Shown here: piece after piece, positions 58,142-64,000 of the stretch | Position numbering within the stretch: the stretch's first letter is position 1 | Layout of the letters: the number at the start of each line of letters is the position of its first letter | Source of the DNA: Saccharum officinarum | Lineage: Eukaryota; Streptophyta; Magnoliopsida; Poales; Poaceae | Direction: 5' to 3' | Assembly (NCBI GenBank): GCA_020631735.1 | Contig: CM036231.1 | Span: 8,459,831 to 8,523,830, forward strand | Length of the DNA stretch: 64,000 nucleotides | Position numbers and translations under genes: made by a program | The notes under the pieces: model-generated | Seen by the model: only the letters and a program-made list of their open reading frames with translations | Database searches by the model: none | Told to the model about the DNA's origin: nothing

Positions 58142-58372
58142 GGCCCGTTCACTTCCCAAAATATTTTCTCTGTCACCCGTCATATCGAATCTTTGGACCC
58201 ATGCATGGAGCATTAAATGTAGGTAAAAAAATAACTAATTGTACAGTTTGTCTATAAAGGTCGAGATGAATCTTTTAAGCCTAATTAATTTATGGTTGGA
58301 TAAATTTTGCCAAATAACAACGAAAGTGCTACAGGAATATTTCCCCAAAATATTTCAGAACTGAACACAGCC
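58142..58372. mobile_element. Tourist-like MITE
   Basis: The termini GGCCCGTTCACTTCCCAAAA and its imperfect complement ...CTGAACACAGCC are inverted repeats. TGA flanks both sides (58,139-58,141 and 58,373-58,375). The internal CCATGCATGGAGCATTAAAT motif is shared with the MITE at 63,162. Confidence 0.7.
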
Positions 58373-58844
58373 TGAGATGGTTTTGAACGCAATTTCACTG
58401 ACATGGCATATTACATGTGCTATCTGACATGGTGGTGAGTCAGCAAACAGTAGAAAAAAATCTACATAACCTTCTAAGCCCTAACAGATCATGTCTTGAC
58501 TATATAACTCCTTCAACTATAAAATCTAATATTATAGCCCTTAAAACATCTAATTATATTCAAATGAGCCTCAATTGTTTTGCAGGACTTTTTGACATGG
58601 TATCCTAACACACTGGCCTGAGTATCTGTGTTTGTATGCAGACTCATATGTCCCCTTCCTCTCCATTCTCTTTACAGGCTTGCCCAAATCCGATGAACAT
58701 CACACGACCTCATGTCTCTTGCTCCACCTCACACCACTCAAGGACATTGAGCTATTACGTCATATTGGATCCGATGTCATTTGACCACTTCCACATCATC
58801 CGTCCCTTTTGCTTTCTCCTCGTATGACTACCTCAAAAACTAAA

Positions 58845-58925
58845 GGACCAGATAGGCGACCGGAGGGAAGTGTGAATGTGAGCCAATAAAAGTTCTTCTC
58901 AAGAACTAGCCGAAGCACAATTTTG
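58845..58925 (-). repeat. Fragment of the 20,784-type LTR
   Basis: GGACCAGATAGGCGACCGGAGG and the following TGTGAATGTGAGCC resemble the start of the LTR at 20,784 (GGACCGAAAATGGCGACCAGAGG). The match fades within about 80 bp, so this is a small remnant. Confidence 0.45.
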
Positions 58926-59301
58926 TTGACAATCACTCATCATCATCCCTCCTTTGGTAGCATGTTCGGTCCTTCAGTTTTGAGAGCTATAGGAGGAGAA
59001 AATGTGGTGTGTGATCTCAATGCCATAGAGTGCCAGGAGGTGGAGTAGGACGTAGGAGGTCGTGTGCTATTCATAGCTCATACTAGCAAAAAAAATATTT
59101 AGATCAATTTATGCAATCCATTGAACCTTTAACCCAAATGGATCCACCCGTGGCCATGAAATTCCCAAGCTTAGTAGACCATGGTACCGGCGTTGGCGAC
59201 CACGGTCATGGCTACAAGCGGCTCACACGCCTCACCGTCACCGAAGCTTCCATATAAATTAAATATAATGATGTGAATGCAGACAAACATTTTAAATTCT
59301 A

Positions 59302-59567
59302 GGCCGTGTTTAGATCCAGGATTCGGGTGGCCGAATCGGCTATCAGAACACTGTAGCATCTTTTGTTTTTTAGTGCAAAAAATTTTCTAAAAAATAATTA
59401 ATTAGACTCAAAATGTTCGTCTCGCAAAGTACAACAAAACTGTGCAATTAGTTTTTGATTTCATCTACATTTAGTACTCCATGCATTTGCCGATATTTTG
59501 ATGTGATGGGAAATCTCATTTTTTCATAGTGAAATTTGAAAGAAAAAATTGGGAACTAAACAAGGCC
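59302..59567. mobile_element. Tourist-like MITE
   Basis: The termini GGCCGTGTTTAG and CTAAACAAGGCC form inverted repeats. The interior has CTGTAGCATCTTT and ATTTAGTACTCCATGCAT, matching the MITE at 33,557-33,800. The flanking duplication is unclear. It lies about 365 bp beyond the stop codon of the GEM-like gene. Confidence 0.7.
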
Positions 59568-59931
59568 CTGGTTCCCTTTGTTACTCGACAAAAAAAAGTA
59601 ACGCATCACCAACCGTTTGCTTTTCCTTTGACCTCTGGTTCCCTCCATCTTTTCTAGGTCCTTGATAATCAAGTTCCCACATTAGTTCTGTCACATTTAA
59701 ATGTTTGGCATGCATTCAAAATGGACAGCGGCAGTGTTTTTCCATATATATTTCATGATTACAACATTGACAGGAATAACAGACATTTCTGACGTGTATG
59801 CAAGTGAGTGTACCGTGTCAAAAGCTTCAGATAAAAGGATCTGAAACAGGAGACACTCAGAAGCTAATGAATCCCAGCGACCCAGCCTGAACTCGAGATG
59901 TGGAAACTAATGCAACCGGACAAACACCATT

Positions 59932-60484
59932 TTACGGTTGCAACTCACGAGCACTAGCCAAGGCTTCTTGAAGACTGGCTGCAGCCTTGTCGTACATTAG
60001 AAAACCCATGAACCAGAACTCATGGCCTTCAACGGAAACGACCTGAATGTACTTCTCGGCAGGATTTACTTTGCTTACTGAAGGATTAGCTGCTCTTAGC
60101 TGGTGAAGAGGAATGACCACCTGTTTTTGGGAAGTGAAGAAAACATTTTTAATGAACACAGTCATCTGTTTAATTAAAGTCCTACTGATAATTAAACATC
60201 AAAATGGATCAAGCAACAACTGGGACAAAAGATTCAAGTTACATGTGACAAATTAACATGCATCTTCTTAAGTGACAATCAGTGCTTCAGCATTCAACCT
60301 AGTTTCATCCAGGGACAGGGAAAGCACCATTGTTTGAGTTAGACCATGTCCTCAGTAGAGAGATGGTAACATAAGCCTTGTGTGAGCATAGAATCAACTT
60401 GTAGTTCCCAGTGCACTTCTTTTATGATTCAAACTAAAATTTATCACAAATGTGTAAGGCTTGCAAACTAACCAGACTGCAGTT

Positions 60485-60542
<58 letters not shown>

Positions 60543-62799
60543 ACAACAACAACATAGCCTTTTGTCCCAAGCAAGTTGGGGTAGGCTAGAGATGAAACCC
60601 AAAAGATATACATATATATATTTCTTCAGAATGGAATGGAACTGAAGAGCATCACTATTCTCATCCTCAAATCCAATGTCATTTTTACCAGTGATCACTA
60701 AAAAATAAGTTTACCTATTCTCACGTAGTAAGTTAAATTTATAAATCTACAGGAAACTAACAATGATGAATAATAGAAATCAAACCAGTCAAAAATATGA
60801 TGAACTGATGTGCAAAAGGAAGATTGATTTCAATAGCTCTAACTAGATGCTAAGAAGGGAGTAACCCTTACCTTGTAGTAACTCCATTCAGTTTTATTTC
60901 CAGCTTTGTATGACAGAGGATTGTCACTGCAGAAAGCAATCTTCGCTGTAGAAATATACAAGACTCCCATGACAGGACCTGCTGATGTTGAGAGATAGCA
61001 CGCATAGCATATTTTCAGCTGCTCATCTGGAAGAACTTCGAAGGTCTGCTTAAATATTTTTTCATAGCCTCCTTCTGCTAAAACTTTAGTCCCTTGTGCT
61101 AGGCGTCCCATAGCAGCTTCAGTAAAACTAGGTCCAGTCTTGACTGTTAAGGAAAATGGCATGTTGTCAGGCAAAGGGGAAACCATGTTAATAGACAGAA
61201 GATATTAAGTTTATTTCCCACGTCTTCAATTAAATTTGAAGGTTAATACATGATCTTGCGGGTTGGCTATCAATTATCAGCCAAATGTCCCACTTCATAT
61301 TGAAAGTTTTACTCATTTGAAGTAAATAAGGTGGATGCCTATAGTACCTACACACACCAGTGAGGACCTTCACTTGGAACAATAGCCAAATTCTTGGGAG
61401 ATCTATATCACAGCCTATGATCTACAACTATAGTCAGTTTTTCAATGATTTGAAGTTTGATCATGAAAGTCCCATTGAAGTACATCACAACGCGGGGGAC
61501 TCCACCCTGGCTTTATCTTAAGAGGTGCCGTGCTTCGAACTTGGGATGGATGGGAGTTCTATGAAAATAGGTTAGGTATTTAGCCTAAAGCCCTAATCAA
61601 TTGATATCTAAAAGGTAATGGCAAATCTTACTGTTGTAAGATCTGTCCAATGATGTTTGCTTTTGTTCCTGTAAGGTATTTGATCAAAGTGCAAGCGAAG
61701 ACAAGTTTACACATGCACTTGTGAACATTCAGTCAGTAGAGACACCATCCGGTTAAGTTAGGAGACAAGCACGTGAATCAGTTGAACACTTGAACTGAAG
61801 ATGAAAAATAAGTTTCTTCTCTCCCCACAAATGATTCAGCACACTACATGCCAGATAACATATGCTATGACTAATGAATGTCTAAGAAAGATCAACAAGA
61901 TCATCAGTAGAATTACAAGTTCTTGGGTAACAGGGCTTAGAGAATTGTTTTAAAACAAAGTAAACTTATGAAGATACTTAGCCAACAGGGCATAAAGTAT
62001 ATGTAAAGCTACACCAAAATGTTCCTATATGCTTCTTTTGTTGGCCAAAGGTTCAAATATCCTGCTTCCCCAGCTCTACAATCCCCACCATAATTCTCAA
62101 AAGGCGTCTAGCACAGCTTTCACTTTACATTTGCAACTTTATATATGGCGATTCTTTCCTTTGACCCTTAGAAAGCTAGCGCATCCTACCAATCCGTGCA
62201 GCTCAAGGAATGAATCACGCAAAGAAACGAACACACTGGACTCTTAGAAGGAAAAGGGAAAGACCCTACTATCACTTAGCAGGGGTGCTGACTGCTGAGA
62301 TCTTACAGTGTTGCCACGTGTCGCGGCTGAGGCTCTCGACCATCTTGGTGGTCTCCCCCACGACTTCCCCACCTCGACAGCGTCTCCCTCATCGCCTCCA
62401 CGGCGCCTGATAATGGGCCAATACACAGTAAAATCAGAAACAAAAATCTCCTCCAGGTAAAAGAGCAATACAGCCACAAAGCTAGGTCCGACGCGTCGAG
62501 CTAGCGGGGTTTTTTACCCTTAGACGAGGAGGAAGCGGGCCCGTGGGACACGTACTGGCTGGACTCCGCCGCCGCCGCGGCGTGGACGTGCGTCGGCGAG
62601 TCGGACGTGAGCTTCTCGCTCCAGGTGACCGTCTTGGGCGCCGCGCGGGCGCGCGGCGGCGGATCGACCGGCGCCGCGGCGGCGGCGGGGATGGATCGGA
62701 TGCGGGGACGGCGGCGCTGGCGGTGGTGTCGGCCGGCGCGGTGGAGGCGGAGGCGGCGGCGTCGACGGCGGGGTGCATCTCGGCGGGCGGCGGCTGCAT
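59932..62799 (-). CDS. GEM-like / ABA-responsive GRAM-domain protein
   Basis: There are four exons on the minus strand: 62,799-62,518, 62,406-62,307, 61,143-60,872 and 60,120-59,932. All introns are GT-AG with consistent phases once three one-base gaps are allowed for (near 62,690 in exon 1, and two G runs near 62,345-62,370 in exon 2). The protein would be about 281 residues. It has a Pro/Ala-rich N-terminus, a KTVTWSEKL segment and an RWG-type motif. The GRAM domain begins at [20 protein letters not shown] and includes [12 protein letters not shown]. The C-terminus has VIPLHQL and EFWFMGFL. This matches the GLABRA2-expression-modulator/FIP1 family. GRAM domains bind membrane lipids, and members respond to abscisic acid. 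Whether the frame breaks are real or sequence errors is open. Confidence 0.88.
60488..60538. repeat. (TA)n microsatellite
   Basis: About 25 TA units lie in the last intron of the GEM-like gene. They are followed by CAACAACAACAAC and a short dispersed repeat (GCCTTTTGTCCCAAGCAAGT, 60,558-60,577) common in grass DNA. Confidence 0.95.
60541..60605. repeat. Dispersed grass repeat end
   Basis: CAACAACAACAAC, then a CCTTTTGTCCCAAGCAAGTT segment and GGGGTAGGCTAGAGATGAA. I recall this as a common short interspersed motif, possibly a SINE or LINE tail. No internal promoter is visible here. Confidence 0.45.
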
Positions 62800-63161
62800 C
62801 TGAGGGATGTGGGCGCGGTGGTGGGGTCCGAGGAAACGGAAGCGGGGGTGGGTGTGGGGTGGGGAAATGGGGTTGCGCGTCGTAGAGCGTGCGTGGGGTT
62901 GGCGACTAGTGGTGTGGTGTGGTGGGGGTCAACCCGTTTCAGTTCCCTTGTTGCAGCAAAGTCGCAGCTCGCACGCGGCGCTGCAATTACAACGGCCAAC
63001 TGCGATCCGGTTCGCTTCCGTTCCATCGAAATCGAAACGGTGGGTTCTAGAAGCGGGCGGGGTCTGGGCTCCATCGGGCCGTGCCCCACTGGAGGATATA
63101 TAATGGAAAAAAGAATCATCAAATGGGCCAGAGCCCATATTAACGGTCTGACCATTATTAA

Positions 63162-63500
63162 GGCCGGGTTTAGTTTCTCTCTAAAACTTTACACCCTATC
63201 ACATCAGATGTTTGACACATACATGGAATATTAAATATAGACTAAAAAAATAATTAATTATACAGATTGCGTGTATTTTACGAAATGAATTTTTTAAGCC
63301 TAATTAGTCCGTGATTAGACAATGTCGTGCTACAGTAAACATGTGCTAATGACAGATTAATTAGTCTTAATAAATTCATCTCACAGTTTATAGGCAAGTT
63401 CTGTAATTAGTTTTTTATTAGTATCCGAACACCCCTCCGACATCCCATGAAACATCCGATGTGACACCCAAAACTTTACGCCCTATAACTAAACAAGACC
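63162..63500. mobile_element. Tourist-like MITE
   Basis: The inverted ends GGCCGGGTTTAG and CTAAACAAGACC are flanked by TAA (63,159-63,161 and 63,501-63,503). At 339 bp it is the largest of the four Tourist-like copies here. It lies about 360 bp upstream of the GEM-like start codon. Confidence 0.75.
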
Positions 63501-63789
63501 TAAATAGACAGAGACTAAAAGAGTCCTCAACGGCTCAACGTCCCATCGTCCACAGCTCGCCCAGAAGGTAGCCCATAGGAATTAGGAAACCGTAGAACCA
63601 AACGGAAAGGCTGCGTCCGGACAGGGATAGAGTCGCCTCCTTCGTGGGGTCCCGCTCCGTGTCCCATGCCTGCTCCATCTCGATCTGCACCTGTACGGTT
63701 TCCTACGCTGCTGCTCGCGCCCCCTCCACACCCACGTGTATGTAGGCGAGCCTAGCAGCTGCTACAGATGGGGTCTACTTCAACATGTG

Positions 63790-64000
63790 CAAGTGTGCAA
63801 CACCAGATCTACTTTTACAACATTTAGAGAAAATATTTGCAACATACGTCTAAAACAGTTGAAACACTTGCAACATATGTCTGAAATATGAGGAAAACAT
63901 GTGTGTAGGCATTACAAAACATATGCAACATCTAGATGAAGCACTTGCGACATATGTGTGAAACATATGTAACACTTAGATAAAACACATGCAACATCCA
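63790..64000. repeat. Degenerate tandem repeat, AAACACTTGCAACATATG
   Basis: Units of roughly 20-30 bp with the core (A)AACACTTGCAACATATGT recur to the end of the window with many changes. It probably belongs to a transposon end that continues beyond the window. Confidence 0.65.

Overview
This is nuclear DNA from a plant, most likely a grass of the sugarcane/sorghum/maize group. It has two split nuclear genes with GT-AG introns, an Au-type SINE, Tourist-like MITEs, SIRE-type Ty1/copia elements and a very long Del/Tekay-type LTR. The clade is inferred from repeat types and gene architecture; no database search was made.

Layout. Positions 1-29,556 are nested LTR retrotransposons, nearly all on the minus strand. 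Old GC-rich repeat (1-299, continuing at 19,116-20,783) was hit by a SIRE-like element that survives as a solo LTR (300-19,110, duplication AGGCC). That LTR was split by a second SIRE-like element (2,443-18,990, duplication GTCAC). The second element's extra ORF downstream of pol was in turn split by a 4,030-bp solo LTR (4,551-8,580, duplication AGAGC). A further LTR (from 20,784) is fused by a deletion to the truncated body of another SIRE-like element (about 22,490-29,556). Then come a CACTA-like remnant, a 5'-truncated L1-type LINE (about 30,045-33,004) and several MITEs.

Positions 34,578-51,489 (+) hold a complete 19-exon gene for a class A (type I) DnaJ co-chaperone, probably mitochondrial (467 codons). 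All exon phases agree. Intron 9 is 8,660 bp because it contains a LINE fragment. That fragment carries a 5,634-bp copia element with identical 114-bp LTRs in its coding region and an Au SINE in its 3' tail.

Positions 51,490-59,900 are intergenic, with MITEs, direct repeats and one GC-rich island. Positions 59,932-62,799 (-) hold a four-exon GEM-like (GRAM-domain, ABA-responsive) gene whose first two exons need three single-base frame corrections. The right end has a Tourist-like MITE and a degenerate short tandem repeat.

The two host genes are unrelated in function and point in opposite directions with their 3' ends facing. The most interesting non-gene signal is a set of arrays built on the palindrome ACCGGACGCGTCCGGT or the related CAGACGCGTCTG. 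They lie just upstream of the TATA box in three SIRE-like LTRs. A fourth array lies inside one element, ahead of its extra ORF.
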